From Cylindrotheca closterium (Eukaryota > Bacillariophyta > Bacillariophyceae > Bacillariales > Bacillariaceae): DNA of 64,000 nt. A program made the translations under genes and the position numbers. Every line of letters begins with the position of its first letter. The first letter of the stretch is position 1. Below are positions 11,092-21,867 of this stretch, one piece after another. The DNA is taken from positions 1 through 64,000 of the forward strand of contig CAKOGP040001758.1 of the NCBI GenBank assembly GCA_933822405.4, in the 5' to 3' direction. The notes under the pieces are model-generated. The model ran no database searches, was not told the origin of the DNA, and was given only the letters and a program-made list of their open reading frames with translations.

Positions 11092-13441
11092 ATGCCGCTT
11101 CACGAAGAAGAGCAAGCCACATCATTGATTGCATCTGCCAAACAGCAGATGAGCAATGGCACAGCTGCCAAAAAGAAACGACGAAAGAAAAGGCGCCAGA
11201 ACAAACGAGAGTACAGGGGCATCTTTTCATCCTCGATATGCGACATGTTTACCTCTCCGGCACGTAGTAAAACCGATGCTTGTGCACTCGCATGTTGTGG
11301 CATTTGGTTGTGGGAACGCAATCAGTTCTTGTTGCATGGCAAGCATCCCAAAAAGTGGACCCAACGACCACTGGAAACCGCCCTCTTTTTGCTCTTGATT
11401 GCCACTCTGGTCCTAGCCTCCATCGATTTGGAATCCAAAGCTTTGAAGATTTGCGTCATCATCATTGTGGCCATTGGTATTTGGCGTTTGTTGGAATTTG
11501 AATATTCACGATCTAGGTTTCGCAAGGAACTGGCGGAAGAAGAGTTTCATCGACAAAACTTGATTCACAACAATGCAACCGCGGAAGACGCCATGGTGCT
11601 GGAGCCTGGGCACGCCCAGCGGCGATTGTCACCCACGGCGACGGAACGAACTGATATTGGACAAGAAGAGCATCTGAAACAATTTCTGTCATTGCACTGG
11701 AATGAAATCAATCGGAGACATAATCTATTGAACTGTGTGCGCAATGACACCCATGTGGTAGTAGACGACGATAATGATGAAGAGTACGAGGACGAGGACG
11801 AGGAATTTGATGTAGACGATGAAGATAATCGTGACTTTTGTCAACGACTTTGGAACTGCTTTGCCAATGTGCTTTGCAATACCTGTTGCATGTGTTGGTG
11901 TGTTTGGTGTGGTACGTATGATATTGCTCATTTTTTGCGAGACAATTGAAGTATAGTCATTCATGTGAACTCACCCATACTTATCTTTCCGATCTTATCT
12001 AATCATTTTAGGAATGTGCGCCATTGCCCAAGAACACCGACACTTGGCCAAAGTGCTGCCCAACACACCTTCCTTATGGCAACGGGATTACATCACCATG
12101 CAACCTTGGAGCGAGTACTTTCCAAGCATTCTCGCATTGAGAAACTCGGAAAATATGTCGTTTTGGGCCCATTGCAAAGCACTCTCGGAATTATCGTCCA
12201 AACTTCTCAAGGCTTGTGGCATCTTTTTACTATTTGCCATCCTCTTAACCATGTTCTTGCCGGTCCAATATGAAAAGTGGCAACTTGGAATCATGTTTGG
12301 AGCTCTGGTCGAACCTATCGCCATTTTATTCTTAACCTACTGGTACTGGAATCGTCTCGATGTATCCTTGGATGCCATTGTCAAGTACTTTTCTTCTGGA
12401 TTCTTCCTCTGTACTAGCATGGTATTGGTATACGAATTCTTGGCGTCCATGGTGGCGAGTTTTGCCGTGGTCACTTATTCCTTTCTGGGAACCCTCATGT
12501 TGGTGCTCTTTGGAGACGTGGAAATTGATAATTTTGAAGATGTCAACATGGACGAGCAATCCATCTTTGATGTTATGGCGCCTCCAGATATGGGTGGAAA
12601 CACAACAACCACAACAGCCACAGACGAAGCAGAAAATACTTTGAAATTACCTACCGCCTTTGTCTTGACCATTGCTATTTTGGGAGCACTCTTGAATGCA
12701 TTTGGTGTCGCGGCATTGGTGGAAGAAACTTTTAAATATCTTTCCTTCTGGATGGTGGAGCACCCAGATATGGAAAACAATGTGTCCTTGGTTCCCCTAT
12801 CCGCCGACGACGAACGCCACCAAGGAGAAAACGCAGGATTGCTTTCCGCTGGTAGCCAACCAACGACTCACAGCAGTGTCGACCCCTCGGCTCAATCATC
12901 TTCCAAGCATCCGATTAGTCTCGAATCTCGCGGTGCGGCTATTACTGTGTCAATGATTGCGGTCGCTGCTGGGTTTGCATGTGCCGAGAACTTGTTGTAT
13001 ATTTTTGTATATACAGAAAATGACTTGGCCGCCGAAACCACAACTTTGATATTGCGGGCTCTCTTTCCAGTGCATCCTCTCTGTGCAGCCATTCAATCCA
13101 TTGCCGTCGTCCAGCGGGACATTGAAAAGGATCGCTCGGTGGGAGTTGGTCGAATCATCTTTGCAGCCTTTCTGTTGCACGGAAGTTTTGATTTCATCCT
13201 CATGGCGTATGCTTCTGTTATGCGAATCTTGAAGGGAGACGATGAATCCGATACTGACGAAGAGGCACAGACTTCCATGGCGGATTGGATTGTCTTTGGT
13301 TGCTCGTTGCTGATTCCATTGATGGGATTGGAATTCTACTTTTACTATGCTCGAAAACAAACCAAGCGGCTTGTCGATTTAGACACTGGAAGAGTTAGCA
13401 GCAGTCAACAAGTGGGTGATGAACCACCAGAAGTTGTGTGA
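11092..13441 (+). CDS. PLAC8-like Cys-rich / PrsW-family intramembrane protease
   Basis: Exons 11092-11911 and 12012-13441, with a 100-bp intron that rebuilds a glycine codon; 749 aa. The N-terminal third is basic, then has Cys-rich PLAC8-like stretches (ACALACC-type near 62, and CCMCWCVWCGMCAIAQEHRHL spanning the splice junction) around paired hydrophobic segments. After an acidic Asp/Glu run the C-terminal half is a multi-helix membrane domain with the PrsW peptidase signatures: EETFK at about 511-515, ENLLY at about 599-603 and HGSFDF at about 663-668. PrsW proteins are membrane-embedded proteases that clip membrane proteins, such as bacterial anti-sigma factors. The eukaryotic substrate is unknown. 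The gene sits between phytotransferrin copies 2 and 3. Confidence 0.8.
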
Positions 13442-13669
13442 GTTAAATCCATAGAAGGCAATACGACGAACGACAAGTGTAATGAAATAGATTATTTACG
13501 AGGCACCAATTCTATTATGACTTCGATCACTTCGACCAAAGTGTCATCTTTCAAAATCTTCTCCCAAAATTCAAAATAAGTTCGCCATACTCGCATTTTT
13601 ATACATCATCATCGATCGTCGCGCACAGTCGTCACATCACCAACACTTCACCATCACCACCGTATCGCC

Positions 13670-15381
13670 ATGAAGTCATCCTTGGTGGCTCTAACTGCAC
13701 TTTCCCTGGCAAATGGCAATACCAGTGATTCGCTTCGCCGTCGTCTTTCCTTCGAAAAGATAGCCGGATACGCTCCAGCCACCCAGGTATGGATGATGGC
13801 TTCTCATCGCTCTGTGCATATGGAGGAGAATGAATAGTACACATATCGATAGCTTCTTTGTTCCATTTTATCTGACACTGCGATCGCAATGTGCCGCTCA
13901 TCGTGGACTATACATAGGTGACAGATCACTGCGCCATTGATCTGGATCAACAGGCCATCGAGCTTGAGCTTGTGAAGCGAACCCAACAATCCCTTGAGGC
14001 TGCGCAACGAATTTACAACGAGGGCGGCAGCTCCAAGTCATATGCGGAAATCACATTGGCTACACCCCTACTATCGGATGTTCAGAAAGGGACTCCCATG
14101 GCCGGTATAACGGCCGACGGTACCGAAACTGTGGGCAACGCATATGACTTGTACGTTGCAGGAACCACAGAGATTCGCATGCAATACCAGACCAGTGATG
14201 ATCAATCGAATTATGTCCACTGTGCCGTTGGTTCTCTTCCTCCTATTGCCCAGACAAAGGATGGATGTCTAATTGGAGCCGGCATTATTGGCATTGACGG
14301 GACCGGGTACTCTTATCAATACGACCCGATCAACCAAAACAAAAACGGGCGGACTATTGCTGGGTTTTCAACGTCTGCTGGTGAAAAGATGCGCCTCTCT
14401 TGTGATGGATGTCCGTACACAGACCATGATTATTTTTTCCAATATTACGGAATGGACGATTATGGACACCAATGGGTCACGGCTGCATTCAATGGCCAAG
14501 AGACTCAGTTTGAAAACGGGAATGCAGACTTCTCGCTGTATGGGATGGATGGCAAAGTCGAGGCCATCAAGAAGGGAACTGTGTACTTGAACATTTTCAT
14601 GTATGTCATCCGGGAGTTTGAGGATGCTCTAGATGATTGTGAGAAGGGCTGCGCGACAGTTGACTGCAACAACGACCCCGTGAATGCGTGGGATGAAGGA
14701 GTCTGCTTTTACACTGGGTCTATTGAAGCTCAAGACGGGCTGACTTCCGAAGGAAACCTTTTGCATCAGTTGGCAGACAAGCGTTGCGCTGATTTCAAGA
14801 CCTGCGGCAAGAACGGTGACCAGAATCAAGGAGTGGCAAAATTGAACTACGATCTGTTTCAATTTTATGCCCTCGGAAAGTTCCAGTTGCAGACTGGAAA
14901 GTGCGACGATGCACGCGTGACGGTCAGAGAAATTACAAAGTTGTTGTATGTCCCCTTCATCCAAGGCACCTTGCGCTATGCATACAAGGTGAGCGAACTG
15001 AACGACACGACCGAAAAGTCCAAGGCGGAAGGAGCCGTTTTTGCGGCTGCTGTTCTGCCCCGAATCTTTGCCATCAATGAAGAACACGCCAACGTCATAT
15101 ATTCGAATATGCGAGTGGGTGCACTTAGTACCAACTTTGCCAAAGTGAAGCAAGCCTTTGAATACACCTACAAAGAAATCGGAATCACCTGTGCAGATGT
15201 TGGTGGCGTATGGAACGAGGCCCTTGGCGAGTATTACAAGGGTGCTGAACCATGTGTGGATGAATCGGAGGATAGTCGTGAAATGGCGTCGATATATATC
15301 TCTAGGGGCTGCTTTTGGTGGACTCTGCCTTGCTTGCATACTGGCATCGTGCTTTTTCTGGACTCTGGGCAGGGCCAATAA
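13670..15381 (+). CDS. ISIP2a/Fea1-like phytotransferrin (copy 3), anchor out of frame
   Basis: Exons 13670-13786 (39 codons) and 13918-15381, with a 131-bp intron; 526 aa as read. Signal peptide MKSSLVALTALSLANG, then the SLRRRLSFEKIAGY block and the same Fea1-like ectodomain as copies 1 and 2 (DDYGHQWVTAAFNG, WDEGVCFYTGSIE, LADKRCADFKTC, GVWNEALGEYYKG). Near 15290 the frame leaves the family alignment. The expected membrane helix (LGAAFGGLCLACILASCFF) is encoded one frame over and would end at 15436. The break falls in a TATATATCTC run, so a two-base slippage is an easy cause. As read, the protein ends in an unrelated tail and may be secreted rather than anchored. A sequencing error is the other option. 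It lies on the opposite strand from copies 1 and 2. Confidence 0.7.
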
Positions 15382-15677
15382 CGACAAATCTGAAGGTGCG
15401 CATCAGGCTACAAATGATGGCATAATGAGTAACTAGAATCCATGGTATCCGGAAAGCAAACACAAATCTGTCAAAAATGCAATGCAACGCTAGTAATATT
15501 TTACTTGCGAAACCTTCCAACATCCACGATTTCAGGACGGGCGGATTGCACTCTCGTGCTGGGGGATGAAAAAGAGCGAGTCGGTGCCCTGCCCAGCATG
15601 ATTGTTGCAAGCTATTCGGCCCTCCTATTTCACATTCCAAGTTTACGACCGATGGTGATTTTCATCATCCAAATCGT

Positions 15678-16929
15678 TCAATGAACCGTACCAGTACTCT
15701 TTGGATGCCACACCATGGACAGTGTGGTGCTGCTCATCTTGGAATAATCAATGAAAGCTGTTCGAGTGCCCGCGTCCCACGTTACTTGATCTTCAAACCT
15801 ATGCCCAACCATTATGTCTTCTAAATGATAGACCGCCTGGCCGAATACCTCGTTTTTGGTGGCCCTTTGAATGGCTTTCACATTCAAAGATAGAGAGCGA
15901 ATGGTATTTCCTGGAAACTCATCAAAGCGGAAGCCATACAACGGACTCTTGTCATCAATGAAATGTCGCAGTGTCCAAACGTCGTCCAATCGGTGTCTGG
16001 AATTGACAAAAAGTTCCAACTCTTCTGTTTCTTCTGTCGTACGAAGATTGAATTCGTGTGGACATCGATAATGTTGGATCGATGTCACACACAAGCTAGC
16101 ATCAGCGTTGATAAGCTTGTTGGCATTCCCGTCTGCATTGCCTACTCGAATCTCAAGACAAGGATGACCCATCACGTTGGAGAGAGTAATGACCTCGCTG
16201 AAACCTAGTTAGCCCAAGATATCTGATGAAAAGCAAAGTCAAAGAAGGTGTTGCACCATTCCTCGGGACGTACCTGAATTGAAAATTAGCAGAGGGTGTA
16301 ATAAACTTAAAGAACAACAATCCAGCGTAAACGGTAGCCAAGCAAATTGCCAATACCGTCTGCAGGACCACCAACGCGTTGTTTAGACGTCCTTTGGGGC
16401 GGTATCCACCGTACCCGATGGTGGAAGATGTCTGGACTGCAAAATCCAAGTGGTCCCAGAATGTCATGGTAGGGTCATCACAACAACCGTCGGTCTCGGC
16501 TGACCATAACAAAGCGAAGACGGCGTTCATGATAAAGAATGCAACAAGGTAGAGCACTGTCAAAGATGGAACATTCTTTTTGGTCAAATATCTTTGCAGA
16601 CGGTGTCCGAATCGGCCAAGAACACTGCTTTTTTCGGGTTCCACATTCAAGTTCACACATTTGGCCCTCTTGATCTTGGTGTGACTAATCTTAGGTCTTT
16701 GCGTCACATTACTCATCATGGCAAAGGTAACCGTTCGGCCCCCTTCGATGTCGACTGTTGACTCTTCTTCTGGTGGTTTCTCAATGAAGTTACAAGATGT
16801 ATCGAGATCGACGGCGCCATGTAGAATGGAAGTCGTCAAACGATAATTGCGAAGCTTCCAACCATGATGATGATGATTATTATTATCACCTCCTCCTCCA
16901 GCATTGATTGCGGTTGTAGCTGGTGGCAT
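15678..16929 (-). CDS. Inward-rectifier-type (Kir) potassium channel, copy 1
   Basis: Exon 1 16929-16274 and exon 2 16197-15678, with a 76-bp intron; 391 aa. A hydrophilic N-terminus with a His/Asn run leads into a Kir fold: helix 1 at about 121-143, a pore loop with the K+ selectivity signature TSSTIGYGG (TIGYG at 170-174), helix 2 at about 184-209 ending LLFFKF, and a C-terminal cytoplasmic immunoglobulin-like domain with EIRVGNADG, LRHFIDDKSPLYGF and VGHRFEDQ. All are characteristic of Kir and KirBac channels. The intron separates the membrane part from the cytoplasmic domain. Expected role: K+ conductance that sets membrane potential. The 3' end of this gene was the source of the rearranged copy at 18.3-19.2 kb. 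Confidence 0.9.
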
Positions 16930-18059
16930 TCTTCAGCTATTCTATTTGTGTCGTGGTCGTGGTGTATTGGGTTCTTTTCCTTTTTCGCTTGGGAAAAATA
17001 TTGTCAAAGAAGGTATTGATAGGATACTACCGTAGAATGATGAAGAGATCGAGAGGTGCTTGAAATTGTGATGTCGAGAGTGAGTGAAGCATTATTTCCT
17101 GTTGGGCTGAAAAATCTCCACTGGAAAATGAGACATAAAATTTCGAGCTTAACAGTTACTGGCACTGGAATTCCATCATTGATAAAAATTAATGATCGCG
17201 CGATATGCGTATTATCATAGGTTACGCGTTCCCTCTCCCGGGGAAACAACAATGTTCATGCGCAGCAGAAATGCTAACCAATCGCATAAAAGCAATTACC
17301 GCCACGTATCCACAACCGACAGAACTCTTCCAGAGTCCTCCTAGTTTTCAACCTCCAGCCCTCCTTTTTAGCGTGCCCTCCTCCTCCTCGTGATTCGCGA
17401 CGGCGGCGAAGTACCGTACTACCAGTGCTTGCGTGGCTCCTTTTTTATCGCCCACATATACCGGTATACCGGTACTATGGACATTGAACCCTGCTGTGTT
17501 GCGTTCCGTCTCTCGACGAAAGGAGCGTTACGATGAGAACAGCCCAGCTTTCGTCGGCAGTGTGAAAGCCCAATGCGGTTAATTAAAATCGTTGCGCTCT
17601 TCTCCTCCAGTCGATATGCGTGGCCCAAACGAAATCACGTCATCGTAAGAGTCAAACATCCCATTGTAGGTACGCTTGTTGTACGGGAGGTCTATCCTGG
17701 TTCACCGTACGACATCCAGACACCATACTTTCCATAGATCCTCCTACCGGTATCTTCACTACATTCCTCATCATCTACATTGCATTTGCATCAGGACTAG
17801 TCACGTCTACTACGACAACGCTTTTCTGCCTCTCCTCCATGAAGCCGTTGAATATGTGCTGCCCAGAAGGAAAATGATGACGAGGCATGAAAGTAGATCC
17901 TTTCGAGACTGATGTCGATGGAAGTGCTGTGGCGTTTGCCTTATCAGACAACGTTGTCGCTAGCATGCGCTTCAGAAGATCAGTCAAAGTCGGCGCAGAT
18001 GCATACCACAGTTGTCAACCTTAACATGAATTACAGCAGCTGTAGAGACGAACGGGCCA
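16930..18059. other. Intergenic, no gene supported
   Basis: About 1.1 kb upstream of Kir copy 1. It includes several TACCGGTA-type palindromes (17457-17475, 17746) and a CCT-rich stretch near 17330-17390. Short frames have no recognisable content. Confidence 0.4.
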
Positions 18060-18310
18060 GAGAATCCATTATTACTCTCACAACTTTGCATATGGCTGCC
18101 TTTCTCTCGCAAAAATAACCCTTGGCCCTCTTCTGGTACAGGGAAAGGGAGCAGATGATCATCCTGACTTGCCGTCTGCCGAAACCTTTGAGTATGCAGT
18201 TCAGAAATCTTCTACCATCGCCTTCAATATACTTTACAAATTGATGGTTTTTTGTCGTCCTCTGCTACGCTAGACTCCTGTTCTTCAAGTCTACTACAAA
18301 GCCGTCATTG
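18060..18310 (+). pseudogene. Relic of a Kir channel pore region
   Basis: Around 18184-18225 the sequence still reads like the Kir pore helix (TFEYAVQKSSTI against NFDFAVQTSSTI in intact copies), but the GYG filter is gone. At about 18278 a remnant of LLFFK follows after an internal deletion. The upstream part is only weakly alignable. Judged a decayed Kir copy; the 5' limit is approximate. Confidence 0.45.
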
Positions 18311-18344
18311 TCGTTTGAAATGAAAAATTTGTTGGTGACCTTTG

Positions 18345-18797
18345 AAGCTAGTAATAGCATAATGAGTAACTAGGATGAGCTAACACAATTCTTTCAAGTA
18401 ATTCAAAGCAGTGCTAGTATTGCTTTACTTGCGAAAACTTTCAACCGCCACCGCGAAGGCCGAAACTTTGACAAAGCGTAATAGGTGTTGTTTCCGTGGA
18501 GCTGCCGGTCTCGAAAAATCCGATAAACTTTCGTTGGGGCGGGACCAACCGAAGAACGAGTCGACAGTAGAAATTTAGCGTAGAAAGGCGAAATGTTGCT
18601 TTGATGACCGACGACCAACGCTTCAGATGGATTGCAGCAAAGTCACAGTCTGTACCTGGTATATATTGGCCCTCCCATGTCACATTCCCAAGTTTACGAC
18701 CGATGGTGATTTCAATCATTGATCAAGCGTGGCGAACCGTGCTCTTTAGATACCATACCATGGATGGTGTGGTACCGCTCGTCTTGGAATAATCCAA
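18345..18797. repeat. Degenerate direct copy of 15420-15752
   Basis: Blocks recur in the same order and orientation as at the phytotransferrin copy 3 / Kir copy 1 boundary: a GCATAATGAGTAACTAG block, then TTACTTGCGAAA, then CACATTCC-AAGTTTACGACCG, then the last codons of Kir copy 1 up to GTCTTGGAATAATC. The material between the blocks has diverged strongly. Confidence 0.65.
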
Positions 18798-19205
18798 TGC
18801 GGATGGGAATGCCAACAGGCTTTTCAACGCTGATGCTACTGTAGCTTGTTCGTGGCATCAATCCAACAACTATACCGATGCCCACACGAATTCAATCTTC
18901 GTACGACAGGAGAAACAGAAGAATTGGAACTTTTTGTCTGTTCCAGACACTGCGACATTTCATTGATGACAAGAGTCCGTTGTGTGGCTTCGCTTTGCTT
19001 GACGAGTTTCCAGGAGATACCATTCGTTCTCTGTCTTTGAATGTGAGTGCCATTCAAAGGGCCACCAAAAACGAGGTATTCGGCCAAGCGGTCTATCATT
19101 TAGAAGATATAATGGTTGGGCATATGTTTGAAGATCAAGTAACGTGGGACGCGGACACTCGAACAGCTTTCATTGATTATTCCAAGATGAGCAGCACCAT
19201 CACGC
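18797..19205 (+). pseudogene. Inverted fragment of Kir copy 1 cytoplasmic domain
   Basis: This is the reverse complement of about 15751-16150, placed directly after a direct copy of the neighbouring sequence. It still encodes recognisable stretches (LRHFIDDKSPL, IQRATKNEVFGQAVYHLEDI, VGHMFEDQVTWDADTRT), but it lacks the membrane part, carries a small deletion before LRHFIDD and has several frame changes. It is not a functional channel gene. Confidence 0.8.
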
Positions 19206-19604
19206 GCCACAATGATGCGCCCTACATCCAACTTGGCTTTCTTTGCTGAATGCAGTCTTGGCCAATGCTAGGAGACCTTCCCATGGTTCTTTAATCGTGT
19301 AACAGAGATGGACAGCCGAGAGAAACATGGGAATTCCAAAATTAAGTTTTGGCACCTTCCAGAAAGCATCAGCATTTTCCGCACCAGTGCCCTTGATTTC
19401 ATTTCCATGGTGGATACTAGCATTTACAAACCCCCGTCGTTGTATGTCCACGTTGAGGCTTTATGCTGTCATGAAATTATAAAATGATTTACGAAGCTAC
19501 AAACGGTTGAATCGAGATGTCAGCAAAAATACTGCAGCACGTCGAATAAAAACTTCGAGATTTCAGAACTTACAATTGTGTCGGTCGTGTATGTTTTGCG
19601 TATT
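19206..19604. other. Intergenic with a possible minus-strand gene fragment
   Basis: A minus-strand frame at 19451-19200 (83 codons) has a protein-like composition with a hydrophobic middle (FWKVPKLNFGIPMFLSAVHL), but I recognise no family and see no complete gene around it. It may be a remnant. Confidence 0.3.
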
Positions 19605-20012
19605 TTAACATTGGAATTGACGACTGACTCTTCCCCCCGTATCATACGCGTTCAAGAATCTAAGTGCTGCCTTGTTACAATCAAACTGCTCACATCGAAG
19701 GAACGCAAGTCGAAAATCTTTGTCCTGCGTATATGCTGGAGCCAGTCGTTCAGCAATGTCGCATGCTTTCTTGTCCGGTAAACTGTCGATTTCGTGCTGT
19801 AATCTCAATAGACTGTTACGAATCAGTTCTGGAGTCTCCGCTATAAAGTCATCTGGTATCCCATGGACGGCCATGTACACCTTTTCTCGATCAGTGACTG
19901 ACAGCTTTGCCATTTGAGATGCAATCAAGGAATCAGCACTTTCGGGATCAGAAGCGTTGGAAGGAACTCGTACTTTTGCTCTCATTTGGCGTGATATTGG
20001 TGTCGGTAGCAT
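19605..20012 (-). pseudogene. Truncated CRAL-TRIO-like N-terminal protein
   Basis: This 135-aa frame matches only the N-terminal region of the two larger proteins at 37.7-41.4 kb. Shared features are the LT-x-E-R helix, HG(I/V)-x-(D/E), an AERL-P-Y segment and FRLAFLRCEQFDCNKAALRFLN, which resembles the N-terminal helical part of CRAL-TRIO proteins. It stops shortly after this block, where the relatives continue through a central lipid-binding-like domain and DUF6824. No downstream exon was found between here and the next gene, so it is probably a truncated copy. A short functional gene cannot be excluded. Confidence 0.55.
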
Positions 20013-20668
20013 CCTCTTGAGTTAGAAAGTAATCGCCCCACAAAGAGTCGACGTCCCACATTTTTTCTCCTATCATTGGACTACAGATTTTTGAACCATA
20101 AGCTGCATCATCCATTGCTTTTCTATTTTAATTTTAAAATGACCAATATTCAATATGCAGTCGAGCGAGTTTTGATATTTTGGTTTTCGCCAGTCCGTCG
20201 ATATGATACTGTGGTTATTTCTAATGCATGCACGATTGATCACGCGTCACCGCACACGATGCTGTGAGGTTTCGTCAGTCCGTCGATCTGCTGCATAACC
20301 TCCTCCTTTTTCCGACGTGAGCAGGTACGATACTCTCGTATCGTAATACATATCTATAGGAAGGGATCGGCTCTATATACCTACGGTATGACTCCAGATG
20401 AAGCAGAAAAGCAGAAAAGTGAGATACGACCCTGGAAGTCAGTGAGGCCATTGCTTTATTTGAATGTAATGTTACCGATCATCTCTGAACATTGGGGAAA
20501 TGGTGGAAGGTTCTGATGCTTTCGCCATATGTGAAGCAACCATATGCATAGCCTTTACATGATTGAACAAGATAATTTATAAAAATTGTTCTAACATTAA
20601 AAATGTGCAACAATGATGCACTCTAATAATTCATGATTTTTGTACATTCTACAAGAAGAAAGCCTCGA
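20013..20668. other. Intergenic, AT-rich
   Basis: About 650 bp between the truncated CRAL-TRIO-like frame and the 3' end of the Rheb-like gene. No supported gene. Confidence 0.4.
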
Positions 20669-21401
20669 TTATTGTATGAGGCAAGGACTGGGGCCGGTTT
20701 CGTTGAGCAGACCGTCATCTTTTTCGATTTCCTTTAGTAATGTGTGAAAGACATCTGCCACATTGTCACCCGTCTTGGAAGAGCATTCTACATACGGCGC
20801 CCCGATGGATCGAGCAAAAGCTGAAGCTTCTTCATGGCTAACTTGTCTCATACCATCGAGATCCTTCATGGAGCCAACCAATACTCTCGGCACTTGATCC
20901 TCTGGGGCATCTCCCAGTGTATTCAAGAGCACATCGTTCACTTGAGACACCGTGTCAAGCGATTGCCGCGATGTAATCGAAAAGACTAACACGTACCCAT
21001 GTACTCCCAAAGAAGCATTCCGAGAGAGACTTGAGTATTCGTCCTGAAAAAGAAGATAGATTAGGATTGTGATACGAAGGAAGATTTATGAAAACAGTTT
21101 TGTTCCGCGTACCATGCCAGCTGTGTCAACTATATCGCATTGAAAATGGACCTTTCGAAATCTTACAAGCTTTGACATTGTCGCTTCTATCGTTGGATCA
21201 TACTGCCATCGCTTTTGTGAGAACATAATCTGAATGATATTTAAAAAAGGGCGAATACCGCAGAAGTTACTTCGTTCTTACCGCCTCTGAGAACGACCCA
21301 TTGACAAAAGAGTTTGTAAGTGAGCTCTTTCCAACTGCCCGAAAACCCAAAACTGCGAGTTTCCGGTGGATTAGTGGTGGACTCTTGTTGTTTCCGCTCA
21401 T
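20669..21401 (-). CDS. Rheb-like small GTPase with CaaX box
   Basis: Exons 21401-21282, 21229-21113 and 21043-20669, with introns of 52 and 69 bp; 203 aa. G1 is GFRAVGKSSL (P-loop) at about 19-28, the switch I region has YDPTIE, and G3 is DTAGMDEYS, split by intron 2 right after DTAGM. The order and sequence resemble Rheb (GYRSVGKSSL, YDPTIE, DTAGQDEYS). The C-terminus CLIQ is a CaaX box for prenylation, implying membrane attachment. The G4 guanine-specificity motif expected as NKxD reads SMKD (in VGSMKDLDG), a notable departure that could weaken or alter nucleotide specificity. In other eukaryotes Rheb activates TOR signalling; that role here is inferred. The ATG at 21401 is chosen because the P-loop then sits at normal distance. 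Confidence 0.85.
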
Positions 21402-21867
21402 GATTGTGTATGGGAGGTTCAGTGTTTGCTCTGACACAATGATGCCGCCGGTGTCAGCATTCGTATATCTGAATTTTGAAGATTCCGGCAGTGTCGACCC
21501 ATATGACTCCACATACGGGTTACCATTATACCAGCTGCGTAGATATTCAATACACCGGTATGCATCGCATCGCATATATATTATTACACAACACATCATA
21601 TATCCGTACATCTTGGTATCATGGCGATACGTTGAACCTTCACCATTACTCAGCAGACAGTCGACTATCAACAAAGTTAACTTTCCAAGCTTATCTTGAC
21701 GTCAAACAACACAACATATAGCTGAAAGGCCTCAATTCCGGCCTCGGTTGCATCATTACGCGGTCACACTTATATTATTCGTCAGGCTCACTCTCATTTA
21801 ATTGAATCATATGTACCTTATGCTTTCATCAGCAACGGGATCAAACAATATATAAGTACACTTCAAA
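21402..21867. other. Divergent intergenic region
   Basis: Promoter space between the Rheb-like gene (minus) and Kir copy 2 (plus). A minus frame continues upstream of the Rheb start to 21674 but has no recognisable content. Confidence 0.4.

Noticed and set aside
15275..15305. 31-bp intron that would restore the anchor frame in phytotransferrin copy 3
   Set aside because: GT and AG are placed suitably (GTCGTG...TCTAG), but 31 bp is far shorter than any other intron here (minimum about 52 bp), and it would remove part of the conserved region. An indel is the simpler explanation.
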